Assembly (NCBI GenBank): GCA_000733355.1 | Contig: JNVV01000009.1 | Coordinates: 48,886-112,885, forward strand | Direction of reading: 5' to 3' | DNA from: Falciphora oryzae | Taxonomy: Eukaryota; Ascomycota; Sordariomycetes; Magnaporthales; Magnaporthaceae | Length of the DNA stretch: 64,000 bases | In this document: piece by piece, positions 1-10,784 of the stretch | Numbering within the stretch: the stretch's first letter is position 1 | Layout of the letters: each line of letters opens with the position of its first letter | Program-made: the position numbers and the translations under genes | The notes under the pieces: generated by a model | What the model was told of the DNA's origin: nothing | Seen by the model: only the letters and a program-made list of their open reading frames with translations | Databases searched by the model: none

Positions 1-62
<62 letters not shown>
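1..62. repeat. (AG)n microsatellite at the window edge
   Basis: An uninterrupted AG dinucleotide run begins at the first base and ends at about base 62, so its true length is unknown. No coding or regulatory role is visible. Confidence 0.95.
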
Positions 63-67
<5 letters not shown>

Positions 68-510
68 AAGATTCGCGGTGTTTTTAGAGACTGCATCTAA
101 GACAAAGAAACCTTTTCGATAGTCAGCCACGTTTTGGAAAACGCTTTGTTTGTTGTTTTTGTCAATCTGCAAAGAAGCAGAACAATGGTCAAAAGTGAGT
201 GTGCTAAAATTAGCACAACGACAACGTGACAGCTCACATAAAACTTGACTCCTGTCAAAAAATACTGCGTGGACGCACGAGAGGATCATCACGAATGCAA
301 TAGTCAAAATTCCTTTGTGGACAGGGAGAGCAATGCATAAATGCGAGAGATGATATTTATTCCAATCTCAGGGGTATCTACAGCTGTGCCAGCCGAGCTT
401 CTGATCACTACTGGTTGACGAAAGAAAAAACGTAGCCCAAGGCATTAAGTGGTATATGTAAAATGTAAATGCGAGCGGGTGGACATCACTCCTTCCTCCC
501 CCAGCGCCGA
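63..510. other. Intergenic, no gene seen
   Basis: AT-richer DNA downstream of the minus-strand gene at 511-1377, probably its 3' flank. I see no ORF, repeat or RNA signature in it. Confidence 0.6.
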
Positions 511-1377
511 TCAATACAAGGACGAGATGGACCTCCTGCCCTTGCTCCTGATCGAGGAGGGCGTCGAGTCCCGTCGGAACATGCTGCTGATGGTGCGCCT
601 CCTCCACCGCGGCGGCGGCGGCGGCGGCGCCCCGGTCGGCATGGGCGGCGGGGGCAGGCTGGTGGACGCCTCCATGTTTGACGGCGAGATGTCCTCGTCC
701 GTCGCTGCACTGTTGCGGCTCTCCTGCGCGGCCAGGATGGCCAGGCCCTGCGGAAAGCGCAGGGCTTTCCTCGCCGGCTGCTGCTGCTGCTGCTCGTCGT
801 CGATTGAAGCAATCCGGCTGGGCGGCTCGAACGACTGCGAGTAATTGCTGAGCGTGCGCTGCGGCAGGTCGAACGAGTACTCGGTGTCTTCTTCGACGGG
901 CGTAATGGTGGCGCCCAGCGGCCGAACCTGGCCCGACCGCGCCATGCTGGTGCGGCTGTACCAGCCCGCGTCCTTGCTGTTGCAGACGGGGGTCGGGGGA
1001 GAGTAGATGCTGGAGGACCACGTGGACTGCCGCGCCGGGGGCCGGAACTGCAGCCCGAGTCCGACGTCGGGCTCAGGGGCGGGGGCGTTGTTGTTGATGT
1101 TTTTGTGGATGTTGTGGTTGTTGTTATGGTTGTTGTTGAGGGATGACCACGCCTCCTCGTTCTGCCGGGTGTTGTCCTCGAAATAGTAGTCGTCGTCCCC
1201 GACGCTCGGTGGTGGCGACGCCGTCATGGGTGGTGAGGGCGGCAGCTCCGCGACGGCTGGCATGGGCCGTCCGCAGGCGTGGCATGGCTCGCCGGGCCGG
1301 GGGGAGGCGTGCGGCGTGGTGTCTGCCGACCCCGCCCCCTTCTTCGGCATGAGGCTTCTCCGGAACCGGTCGAGCAT
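511..1377 (-). CDS. Hypothetical low-complexity protein, 288 aa
   Basis: A single uninterrupted reading frame starts at an ATG at 1377 and ends with TGA at 511-513. I do not recognise the family. The N-terminus is basic, a CHAC cysteine pair lies at residues 32-35, an Asn/His-rich tract lies near residues 75-95, a run of five Gln follows in the second half, and a PPPP/PPPPPP stretch precedes a very Arg-rich C-terminus. There is no signal peptide or membrane segment, so a nuclear or cytoplasmic, largely disordered protein is likely. Overlapping frames on both strands are also open here, as expected for GC-rich low-complexity DNA; the minus frame is chosen because it is longest and has the most protein-like composition. 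An upstream exon cannot be excluded. Confidence 0.6.
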   Translation of the reverse strand: MLDRFRRSLMPKKGAGSADTTPHASPRPGEPCHACGRPMPAVAELPPSPPMTASPPPSVGDDDYYFEDNTRQNEEAWSSLNNNHNNNHNIHKNINNNAPAPEPDVGLGLQFRPPARQSTWSSSIYSPPTPVCNSKDAGWYSRTSMARSGQVRPLGATITPVEEDTEYSFDLPQRTLSNYSQSFEPPSRIASIDDEQQQQQPARKALRFPQGLAILAAQESRNSAATDEDISPSNMEASTSLPPPPMPTGAPPPPPPRWRRRTISSMFRRDSTPSSIRSKGRRSISSLY

Positions 1378-4300
1378 GGCTACGGTGTTTGTTGTGTGGC
1401 GGGTTTGCTATTATTGGGTGTCTCGTGAGGGACGGAGGCTGGTGATGGATAAATGTTTCGATAGATTATGTCGCAACGAAAACCAGTCTGGGCTAATTAT
1501 GTCAAGATATCAATGTTTGGCAGAATTCTCCGAGCCTGCTCTGGTGCTGCAAACGGCGACGATCAGCGAGCGGTGGCGGACTGTCAGCCATATGTACAAA
1601 CACAACACGCATCAGCATCGCGAAGAACGTTTCGGGGTCCAGGTGGTGGCAGCCAGGGCATGGGCGGCAGCGAGTCAAGATTCAGGCGTGATCGCCCTAA
1701 GCGCGAGTGGTGATCCCGGCTTGCCGACCCTGACGAAACCCTCAGGTGCAACGGGTTTTGTGGGGTGGCCGTGCGAAGGTGGCTCTGGTTGGCGGCAGCA
1801 CCCGCTGACTTCTGGCGCCGCTTCTGGTTCTTGCGTTCTTCGCGGGAAGTTATGTCAGTCCTCTGTAAACAAACCCGGGGCAGGCTGGTCTGGCAGGTGA
1901 AGGTTTACAAACAGCAGCCCGGATCCTGAAAGTCTCTTCTATCCGAAACTAAAGTCAGGTCCAGAACGTTGGTCGATCTCCTACTCAAGGGAATCGGTTG
2001 GTTGATGGCTGCTGGTTTGGATCGAATGTGATTGGAGAAAACAATGTCCACCCTGGCCCAGGCGACCAACGGACCACTGGGAATGCTTGGAGATTCCACT
2101 CAGAGCCTCCGTACGGGTCCAAAGCATCCGTGCTGTTGCGGCCAGAAGCAGGTCATTGCAACCTCTTCATTCACCGAAGCAGCATCGCCGCAGCTCAATT
2201 CCCGTGGCAGTAGCCCTCATGGGACGCCAGGCCGTGCAGGCTATTTTGGGATCAAGGTAAGTGTAAGATCGATCGCCATTGGAGCATGAACAGTCTGTAT
2301 GTGTGGTTCTCGGATGGATTCCATTTAGGCCTGCTTGATCATCTTTGGACGATGTGATCGCCGTCTTCTTATTGCATTTGCCTGCCTCCATACAGACGAC
2401 CATGGGACGATGGCTGAACTTTTTACCTCAAGAACTATCTGCGCAGCGAGGCTATTATTGGGACTACTAGGATGTGCCAATGCTGAACCTTTTACCGGAA
2501 GAATCATCGGCGCGGCCGTACTATCTTGGGGTCCTGCGGAAGCATCTGCCGATATGCGGAGTTCCCGTCGGGTGCTTTGTTCTTTGATCACAGCCACATG
2601 AGATGTTCGCCACTGGCGCAGCACCCGATGGTATGGCTGGCTGGCTTGATGGGCCGTGACAGCTGGCCAGGCACAATAATTGTGCCAAGAGCTGTCAGTC
2701 TGCACTGCGATGTGCGCGGCGTGCGCGGCGTCGTTCGCTCCCACCGGCAATGCCAAGGGCTTCGTGCCTGAACCATATCCCAGAATGCCGCTTTGCGGGA
2801 AATTTCCATTCAGCAATGCATTTTTTGGATCAATTCTTTCCGGTAAAAGGTCCGGGAGGCGAGCGGCTGTCCCGATTTTATGGAGGCCGGAGGAGACGGG
2901 CATCGAACGGACAGGGGAACAAAGGATGAATCTGTCGCCGCCCACATTGCCTCCAGCAAAATAGGGGCTGCGGGTGGAGAGTGGCTTGTGCTCTCGGGGG
3001 TCCATCGAGTGCATTTTCTCTCTTTCGGCATTGCATCATGGATTAACTTCGGCCCTGCCTTGGCTGCAAAGCTACCTCACCTTTGTACCAAGGGCCGTTT
3101 CCCGTCCAGAGCCGTCCCTGCCAAGCGTGCGTGCCCGTCGAAAATATCGGACGAGTGTCAATTCATGTGACCAAGGCAGGACAGCGCGCTGCGGACGGGA
3201 ACGGGACGGGCGCGATCCGAAGCTGTCAACAGCCGTGGCGGTGCTGCAGGAGCGCCTCGATGTTTGTCGTTCCCGGAATGTCAAGCACTGAAACTTCGTT
3301 CTATTTACACTAGCGCCATGTTTTGTTCGATCCGAGATTGGCGATTCCACTCGACACAAGACGCACAGAAGTGGCCTCGAGATCATTAATCTTGTTCCCG
3401 CTTCTGCCAGATTGAAGGTTACCAGGACCGAACGATCGATGGGGCCTGACTGGGGATTATCGAGGCGTCCCCACCAAGGAATGGAGCTCGAGCTCGAGTA
3501 GGAGGCAAGAGCAGCCGATCGACGAGAGAGAGCGGGAGGCAAGTCCTTGGGCGGGACCGGTAGTTGGGCAAGACAGGGAGCAAGCAAGCAGTCAACAATG
3601 CGAGTCCGACCGACGCACAATCCGAGAGGCAGCCGGAAAAAAAAAAAAAAAAAAAAGGGAGCAGACCAAAGGGCGTCGCTCACCCACTGCACCATGCGTT
3701 GGTCCTACGTCGGCCAGGGAAGCAGCACAGGCGATCAGATCCGTCTGAGACGTCCTAGCAGGGGATGCGGCCAGCGGGGCCAGGCGTGCCAGGGCTGGAA
3801 TTGCAAGGGCGGCCCAATCAGCTGCGGGCCCCTGGCTCCACCCTCCCGACTCGCGGCGTGGGGTCTGCGTCGCAGGTTGTCGTGCCGGCCGCCTTGTTCT
3901 GCACTCCTGGCTGCTCCACCGATGAAACCCAGGAAACAGCCCGTGGTGCGTGCGCCCGCCCACTCTGCCAGCCTGCCCCTCGCCCCGGACGCGATCCGCG
4001 ATGGCGATGCGAAGCAGCGTGCAGCCCGGGCGACGCGGCCGCAAGGGCCAGGCCGTCCCCACGTCCCCTGATTGCCGCTCGCTTCCCAATAAACCCTTGC
4101 CCTCCTGTCTCTGATGAGCGTCGATCTTATGGCTTCTGTCTGCTCCCTCTCTCTCTTTCTCCTTTCCTTCATCTCTCTCACTGGGTTGTAATCCGCCTTT
4201 TGGGTTTTGGGGGGCTCAACGCTGCGTCGTCAGATGTGGTGATAGATTCATTCATTTTTCTTTTTTTGTTTCTTCCGTTCTTGGCTTCCCTTCACCCTCA

Positions 4301-4570
4301 GGGCTGGGCCCGCGTATTGTTAGTTGTATTTTCCATATCGACTTCACACCATTCCCCGGCGGATTTTTACCGTAATCACCACGATCCCGAGCGATTCGCT
4401 TCTCTGCGGGACAATATTCGACGACAACACGTCCGGGACTGAACCTGGTCAACAGTGGAGGAAACTCATTATATGTGGTTGGCACAAATATCCCGCCTCG
4501 ATTAAAGCGTGCTCAGACGGCTTGGGGCTCGACGACAACACTACTCAGAAACATCTCGACCGAGACGAAG
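1378..4570. other. Long intergenic region, divergent promoters
   Basis: About 3.2 kb between two divergently transcribed genes (511-1377 minus, 4571-6694 plus). It contains a poly-A run near 3639-3657 and CT-rich tracts from about 4130 to 4330, typical of fungal promoter/5'-UTR DNA. Several open frames (for example 2325-3014 minus and 3547-4071 plus) overlap each other in conflicting frames and have no recognisable domain, so no gene is called. Confidence 0.5.
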
Positions 4571-6694
4571 ATGGCACCCGCGAACATGGAGATGGACGCA
4601 AGCTTCAGGCTGAGGCGCGCCCGAACAGCGAGGGGCGTGAAGGATCTGGATCGCGATGCGCTGCGGCGGAGACAAGCACAGGACGCTCTGGAGCCGCGCT
4701 CGGATGACGACGAGAGGAAGGGGCCCAAGTCACCAGGCTCGCCGGGCTCGCCGGGCTCACCGAAGTCCTCCAAGGCTGCACCTCCTCAAGCGACGGCGCC
4801 ACCACCACCACCACCTCCTCCTCCTCCTCCTTCGCGGGAGACGGGTCTGCCGCAGCCACCGCCGCCGCCGCCGCCTCCGCCAGGGAACCAGGCACCCCCT
4901 CCTCCGCCGGGGGGCCAGGCACCCCCTCCTCCGCCTCCGCCGCCGCCTGCTCAGACCGTTCCGCCCCCGGCAACAGGCTCCACGACTAGCAGGAATTCGA
5001 ATCCCCCCGTGTCAACCGTCCCGCTTCCTACTCCGCCTTCACGGGCTCCTCCCGCGCTGACGACGAGCACGCGACCTGCCCAAGCTACCAACTCGCCGCC
5101 TCCTCCGCCGCCTTCTTTCGATAGGCTGCCGCCTCCTGTGCAGAACCCGGCCGATGTGTCATCCTCACGGCCGTCTAACCCTCCAGTCCAGACCGTCCCA
5201 TTACCAGGATTGTCTACTTCCTCACAGACTACCTTGGTTGTTTCGGTCGTGCCAACTCCATCTGATGCGGCTCCGGGAACGAGCCTCCCCTTCAGGGAAA
5301 CCGCAATCACGATCCGGACTGGCACTCCGTCGCCCGCGCCCGCGCCTGTGACGACCGCAGGGCCCCAGTCCCAGGTGGTGCTGACTCCATCCACCTCTGG
5401 TCAGCCGCTGACCTCGACTGTTGATTCTGGTGCTTCCGAGCCTCAGGGCACGGACAATGCCCTTTCGCCTGTTGCGGCCCCTATGCGCGCGGGCGATGGC
5501 GGCGCCGGCCTGCACGCCGGGATCGCGGTTGGCTCTGTTGGTAAGGCTTCCTGATCCCTTAAAAAGAAAACCGATCTTCTTGGAAGCTAACCTTGCTTGA
5601 CAGCCGGAACTGCTTTTATCTCCGCCCTGATGTTCTACGGCTACAAGGTATACAAGCGTCGACAAGAAAGCGACTACCTCAACAAGCCCTATACCTCGGG
5701 TTCGCCCGGTAGCCGCGACGCCCCGACTGGTGGATCCGTGGCCGTTGTGACCGGTGTCCCTGTAGCACCCGGAACCACGATGGGCCTCCAGGCGGAACCC
5801 AACGCTGCGACTGTCGACCCCAAGACGAACTCGCAGATAATGAACGACATGTTTGCTGCCGTGTACGCGGCCGAGAATGGCCAGGCAGGCATGTATGGCA
5901 GCGACTACAACTCGATGGCTTCGGCTGGGTACCCCGTTGAGAAGAAGATGGAGGTGCAGCAGGATCAGTACCAGGGTCAGGAGCAGGAGTTCCAGACCCA
6001 GGAGCAGGGTGGAAGAGGGACCATTGCTAGCTGGATTCGCGGCACCAAGACCCCAACCTCCCCGACGCGGTCATCGTGGGCCTCTCGATTCACGGCGCCC
6101 TCGTGGGCTAGGTCCTCGGCCGGTTCCACCATTCGCGCCTCGGCCGCGTTCCCCGAAGGCTTCAGGCCCGCATCCCCGCTACCCCCTGTGCCGGCCCTCC
6201 CCGCCGAAGGGACCTACAACAACAACACCAACTACGGCAACTTCAACAACAGCGACGCTGTCGAGACCGCCCCCGCCCCTGTAAACAACCCCAACTCCAA
6301 TGCGGGCATGGTGTCGCGTTGGTCCGACTCGACGCGACAGACTCCACCGTCGCCCTCCACGGTCCGACAGAGCGAGGCCATGTCCTACGGAAGCGTCTAC
6401 AGCATGTACCAGCAGCAGGCCCGCGACTCGGACATCCCTCCTGTGCCACCCACGCCGACTCAGTACCAGCCTTTCGGTCCTGGAGTCCGCAGGCCCAGCG
6501 CGTCGCTCCAGAAGCTTCGCACCAGTGGCGATGCCATGGAGACGTCTTCTGAGAAGGAGGGGCTAGGCTTTGAGGTCTCGCCGCTTTCACCCGAGTCCGA
6601 GGCCATCACCGAGCAGCCAACCGTTGCGTCACCCGCCAGCTACAGGGCACGACGAATGAGTGGAGCGGAAAGGGGCGGATGGGGACGTGGATAA
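4571..6694 (+). CDS. Proline-rich single-pass plasma-membrane protein, 686 aa
   Basis: Two exons, 4571-5540 and 5604-6694, are joined by a 63-nt intron (GTAAGG...GACAG) that falls inside the membrane segment. Without splicing the first frame stops at 5554. The protein starts at the first real ATG (4571), upstream frame extension having only non-ATG codons. It has a charged N-terminal region, repeated SPGSPGSP collagen-like residues, long polyproline tracts near residues 75-140, a Ser/Thr/Pro-rich stretch to about residue 300, one hydrophobic segment near residues 318-338 followed by basic KVYKRR, and a 350-residue Ser/Pro/Gln-rich tail. This is the layout of fungal cell-wall-sensor-like or polarity membrane proteins. 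There is no obvious cleaved signal peptide, so orientation is uncertain. Function is not assignable from sequence. Confidence 0.8.
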
Positions 6695-8488
6695 AGACAA
6701 AGCATTCTGATGCGGTTTTGTGTCCATGATCCTTTGACAAGCCGCATCATCCCACGACTTCTCCACGCCCTGATTCCTTCGATGGACGCCCCGTTTTGTA
6801 TGCTTTGTTAGGAAATGTGTGTGCGTCGGCTCGGATATTGGCTTCGGTTACGGTTTTCTTTTTTATTTTATTTATTCTTCTGGTCCTGCGTGCGGGATAG
6901 ATAGCCTTGTCTTGACTGACTTTGGCTTGGATGAACCCCAGCGGTCATCCACTGTGGGTGTTGCCCTTTTTTTTGTTACGAGAAACAGGAAGCACTTCAC
7001 CACGCGTATACCTCTATGTATGTATGCTCGGCTTTGTATGTTTAATTGGGATATTGGATGGCGGTATGCACGCTGTACATAGCAATGCAAATGGACTGTC
7101 CATGTTCCGCGATATCATTCAGTTCCCGGGCCTGGTCGCGCACGAATGGTTCGTGAGGTAAGCGTCCATGACTGGTTGTGTATCCACAGGCTTACAGTAG
7201 GCTCGTCTAGCATGTCCCCTCCCCTGGCTGCCGTGATCTTGATGTCTCCAGGCCGGGGCTTCACTGGCACCTCGTTGATATTGGCTAGTTGCCTGGCTCC
7301 CGTAGGTTTGTTGGAACGATGGATTTCTGGAGGCTTGACAGAAATGACGAATGTTGTCTTGCGGCTGCAAACACGCCCCCGCGGGCGCGCGCGAGGGCTC
7401 GGCGATGTCATCTGGGTAAAGCGGGCAGTTCTCTGACTGTTGGAGCCGGGTTGGAAAGGGGTAGCGTGGCAGCATACATACACGAGGGGCCGGGGCTTGT
7501 CTGCTCGACTTCCATATGACTGCACAGCATATCTCAGGTTCGATGGGCCGCAGGCATGGAACTCTAACTAACAATAGTCAGTGTGTGCGTATCCAACTTC
7601 CTTTGCCGTGTATCCTGTCATGAGCTATACGCACACGGCGTGCGCGGTTAGCGGAAACCTGGTTCGTCGACCGTAATCAGGAAGAAGCTGCCACGACACC
7701 TCCGAGGACACAGTGGTAGGCTGGCTCTGGGATAGGCGACGTTACCTACTTACTGCCTTGGTAATCCTCGGTGGCCTGGTGGTCGGGCTGGGCAGGGTTC
7801 AGCTCGTTTAGCGTCCCACCACCGGGTTTGCCAAGCTGGCCGCTAGGAGGGCGATTACGACGTGGGTCGTATGTTGTACATTTGCTTAGGTCTACGAGAA
7901 GGAGGAGCAAGGGGAGAAGGGGTGAGATGGAAATGACCGAGGGATACACAAGGTCTTGGCAGCAGGAAGGAGTCCACTGCGACGTGGGACAAGCCCTGCT
8001 CGGAGGGATGAGTTCAAAGGTACTTGAAAGGTGTAGAGGTATATGTATCGAGCTCCAAGGTACCGAGGGGTGCCCAGACGGCGGCCGGATGTGGTAGCCG
8101 GCTCGTAGCGGCGCAGTTGGGGGGGGGGGGAACGGGGGCTGGGCTAACCTCGGGCGGTGATCCTAGGCATGATGGAATGCCCGGGCTGCCTCCGAGGAGC
8201 TCCAGAGCCCCAGCCAAGTTCGATTAGCCCGGGCGCCATTCACCGCCGAACCATTTCCATGCCCGCACCTGGCAAGCTGTCCGTTTCTCAGCTTCTCTTC
8301 TGGGCGGGACCACGAAAGGGGAATAATACAGTCCTCCTTTGGTACGTATATAAACACACCCGGCTCCAACCCGCCACAAACTTCCGCTGACCTACCTACC
8401 ATTGCGCAGACTCTGCTTTCCAGATCACCCTACTGGCTCGCCTTGAACCTCCCACGCCCGAAGCCTCGGTCACCCCACCCCAGACAAG
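6695..8488. other. Intergenic, no gene seen
   Basis: This holds the 3' flank of the preceding gene and the promoter of the secreted protein at 8489. A CAAGGT hexamer at 8056-8061 and a poly-G run near 8118 are present. A 67-codon frame at 7746-7949 (minus) has no ATG start. No supported gene. Confidence 0.5.
8347..8354 (+). promoter_or_regulatory. TATA box for the secreted His-rich gene
   Basis: TATATAAA lies about 135 bp before the ATG at 8489 and is followed by a CA/CT-rich leader, a usual fungal core-promoter layout. Confidence 0.55.
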
Positions 8489-8989
8489 ATGAAGCTCGCC
8501 CAGATCCTCGCCGCCCTCGGCCTCGCATCCGTTGGCACGGCCCAGACCCTGCCTCCCTCCCCGACCGCGTCCATCAACTGCCAACCACACGGCGACCACT
8601 GGCACTGCGACGGTCCCCGTCCCACGGCAGCCAGCGCCGGAACCACTAGCCAATCGTCTGCAACAACCAGCACCAAGAGCGGCCACCACAGCCATGGCGA
8701 CGATCACGACCATGACGACCACAGCTCTGGCGTCCTGCCGCCGTCCCCCACCGCCTCTGCCGGCTGCGAGCCCCATGGTGACCACTGGCACTGCTCGGGC
8801 CCGCGCACTGCCGGCGCTGCGTCTACCGCGTCAGCGTCAACGGGCACCGCGCCCGCTATCCCGGGATCTACCACCACCACCAGGCCAGGCGCCGCCTCGG
8901 GCACCGCGCCCGCTGGGGCTGGGGCTGGGCGTGCCGGCTTTGGCGCCGCTGCCGTTGTGGCGGCCGCTGGTGCCGTGTTTGTCCTTTGA
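8489..8989 (+). CDS. Small secreted, probably GPI-anchored His/Cys-repeat protein, 166 aa
   Basis: A single-exon ORF. Residues 1-18 form a signal peptide ending at TAQ. Two near-identical modules follow, each LPPSPTAS, two variable residues, then a Cys, PHGDHWHC and GPR, near residues 20-45 and 85-110. They are separated by a linker with a histidine/aspartate cluster (HHSHGDDHDHDDH). The Ser/Thr/Ala-rich region ends in a hydrophobic C-terminal tail that looks like a GPI-attachment signal. The C-x2-HG-x-HWHC design suggests binding of a divalent metal, most plausibly zinc. The next gene on the same strand is a ZIP zinc transporter with related Cys-His modules, supporting a role in zinc capture at the cell surface. 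That role is inference; the repeats and topology are seen directly. Confidence 0.8.
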   Translation: MKLAQILAALGLASVGTAQTLPPSPTASINCQPHGDHWHCDGPRPTAASAGTTSQSSATTSTKSGHHSHGDDHDHDDHSSGVLPPSPTASAGCEPHGDHWHCSGPRTAGAASTASASTGTAPAIPGSTTTTRPGAASGTAPAGAGAGRAGFGAAAVVAAAGAVFVL

Positions 8990-10784
8990 GCGCCTACCTT
9001 TTGCTGGGTTTCGTTTGCTAGGATCTGGAGTCATTGGACCCGTGGAGACGCCATGATGGACATATCCATCTCTTTTTCTTCTCTTCCATTCTGCCTGCCC
9101 TACCCTACTTGCTGTATACGGCAAGGGAGGGAGTTTTTTTTTTTTTTTAATACGCTTGTTTCCTGTAACCCGGATTTGAGGGGCACAAATGCAGCTGAGA
9201 CACGCTCGCGCGCAGCCTATCACGCAGAGTGGCTCTTCCCGCCCGGCTGACCACCCAAAAACCGCCCGTGACACGCGCGCAGGCCACACAAAACTGACGT
9301 GAGCGCCTGTCCAACGTTGTTTTTGTCTCGGACCCAGAGTGCTGGTTAGAATTTTATAGTTCAAAGTATAGAAACGAACCGAAATGAAACGGGAACAGCA
9401 CGACACGAGGCTCAACGCGATGCCCATGTGGCGGCGAGACGAACACCACGTGCGACGAACGGATCCATCACCATGGGATGACAAAGTCGAGAGGAGAGGG
9501 GGAAAGGGGTTGGTGACTCTGCGCAAACTCAAAATGGAGGTGAGGGGCAGCAACGTTGTCCGCTCCATTTTCGTTGCAAATGCGCCTTTGCAGAAGTGGC
9601 TTGCTTTTGCTGGCCATCAAGGTGCGCGGCGTGGATGAAAGTCGACGTCGGACGGCGGGGCCAACATAGGCGACCTTGGCGCTTCCATCAGGGTTCTCAG
9701 CAGGCCGTCAGCTCGTCACCGAATCCTTGCCAGCTTGGCGGTGGAGAGCGACGCACCAAAAGAGACGCTGGCTTAGTTCAGCCAATGGTGTCGACACAGG
9801 ACTTGCCATCAGGGTTCTCGATTTTGTCTTGGCGGCGGACAACATGCCCAAGACGAAAAAAAGACCCGCCCGCGTCTGCCGGCCACTTTTCGGCCATCCA
9901 TTCATGTTCTCCGCCATTTCTCGTGGGCGATGTTGCGCAGCAGCGGGCTAGCCACTCCCCACGGCCGGGCTCCCCTTTTCTGCGGTCCATCCTGACGACA
10001 TCGGAGCTTGTTATACGACGGGCAGAGGGAAGGCATGGAAATGACCCCCAGTAGTGTCTTGGGGTCGATCAGAATGTGGATGTGCCCATGGACGCTTCGC
10101 GTCGTGGGGGCTGTCATTGGTGCGCGAGAAGACCGCCTCTCCCCTTGATGTTCCCACCCCCCGTTCCCTCCGTTTCGCCGTGGTTAAGGCCTAACATCTG
10201 GCCAGTGACCCCTCCCAGGCGGGCGAATCTGTAGCAGTACCGGCCTGGTACAATCTGGACGTTAGCATAGTCGTAATGGCGCCCCCTGGACTGGATGCCC
10301 AACCCCGGCTTATGTATATGTGCTCTCTCCCCTTAACCACGACCATTACCATTTTTTTTTATTTTATTTTATTTTATTTTTTTATTAGCTCCATCACAAC
10401 TATGGTCGTTGCTTGTGTCTTCGAATGCCAGAATTTGATGTGCATGGACTGAGGAGAAGCGGGCTCACTTGTTCCCATTCTTCCTCTCGAATTTCCATCA
10501 AGGTTGCTTACAGCCCTTGGATTATAACGTGCTCCTCCTGGTCTAGGGTGCCCTTGCTTAACCCCACCAAGTAGAGGACTTTGTTTTGACCGTTTTTGTG
10601 TCTCTGCTGCAAAGACCGTACCTCCCCACTACCTACCACATCTCAGGCTTAAAGAACCACCATCCTCGCTTGAACAACAAAAGAAAGCTTTTGGTACGTC
10701 CACACGCGCGCGTATCAAAGACTGCTCGACCCGAATTTAATCCCGTCAAGATATTAATAATAGTTCGGACAAAGTAGGGACATC
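8990..10784. other. Intergenic between the His-rich gene and the ZIP gene
   Basis: About 1.8 kb without a supported gene. It has a poly-T run near 9135, a TTTTA-rich stretch at about 10350-10385, and CAAGGT/ACCTTG hexamers at 9617-9622, 9673-9678 and 10499-10504, a sequence I recall as the core bound by zinc-responsive ZafA/Zap1-type regulators in Aspergillus. The 243-codon antisense frame at 8837-9568 is rejected as a shadow. Confidence 0.5.

Noticed and set aside
2325..3014. 229-codon minus-strand ORF in the 1.4-4.5 kb intergenic region
   Set aside because: Conflicting frames are open on both strands, with no domain and no splice partners.
7746..7949. 67-codon minus-strand ORF with a hydrophobic start
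   Set aside because: It would need a GTG start and no ATG lies in frame, so a signal peptide gene is not supported.
8837..9568. 243-codon minus-strand ORF
   Set aside because: Overlaps the His-rich gene antisense and intergenic DNA; composition is low complexity and no intron or domain supports it.
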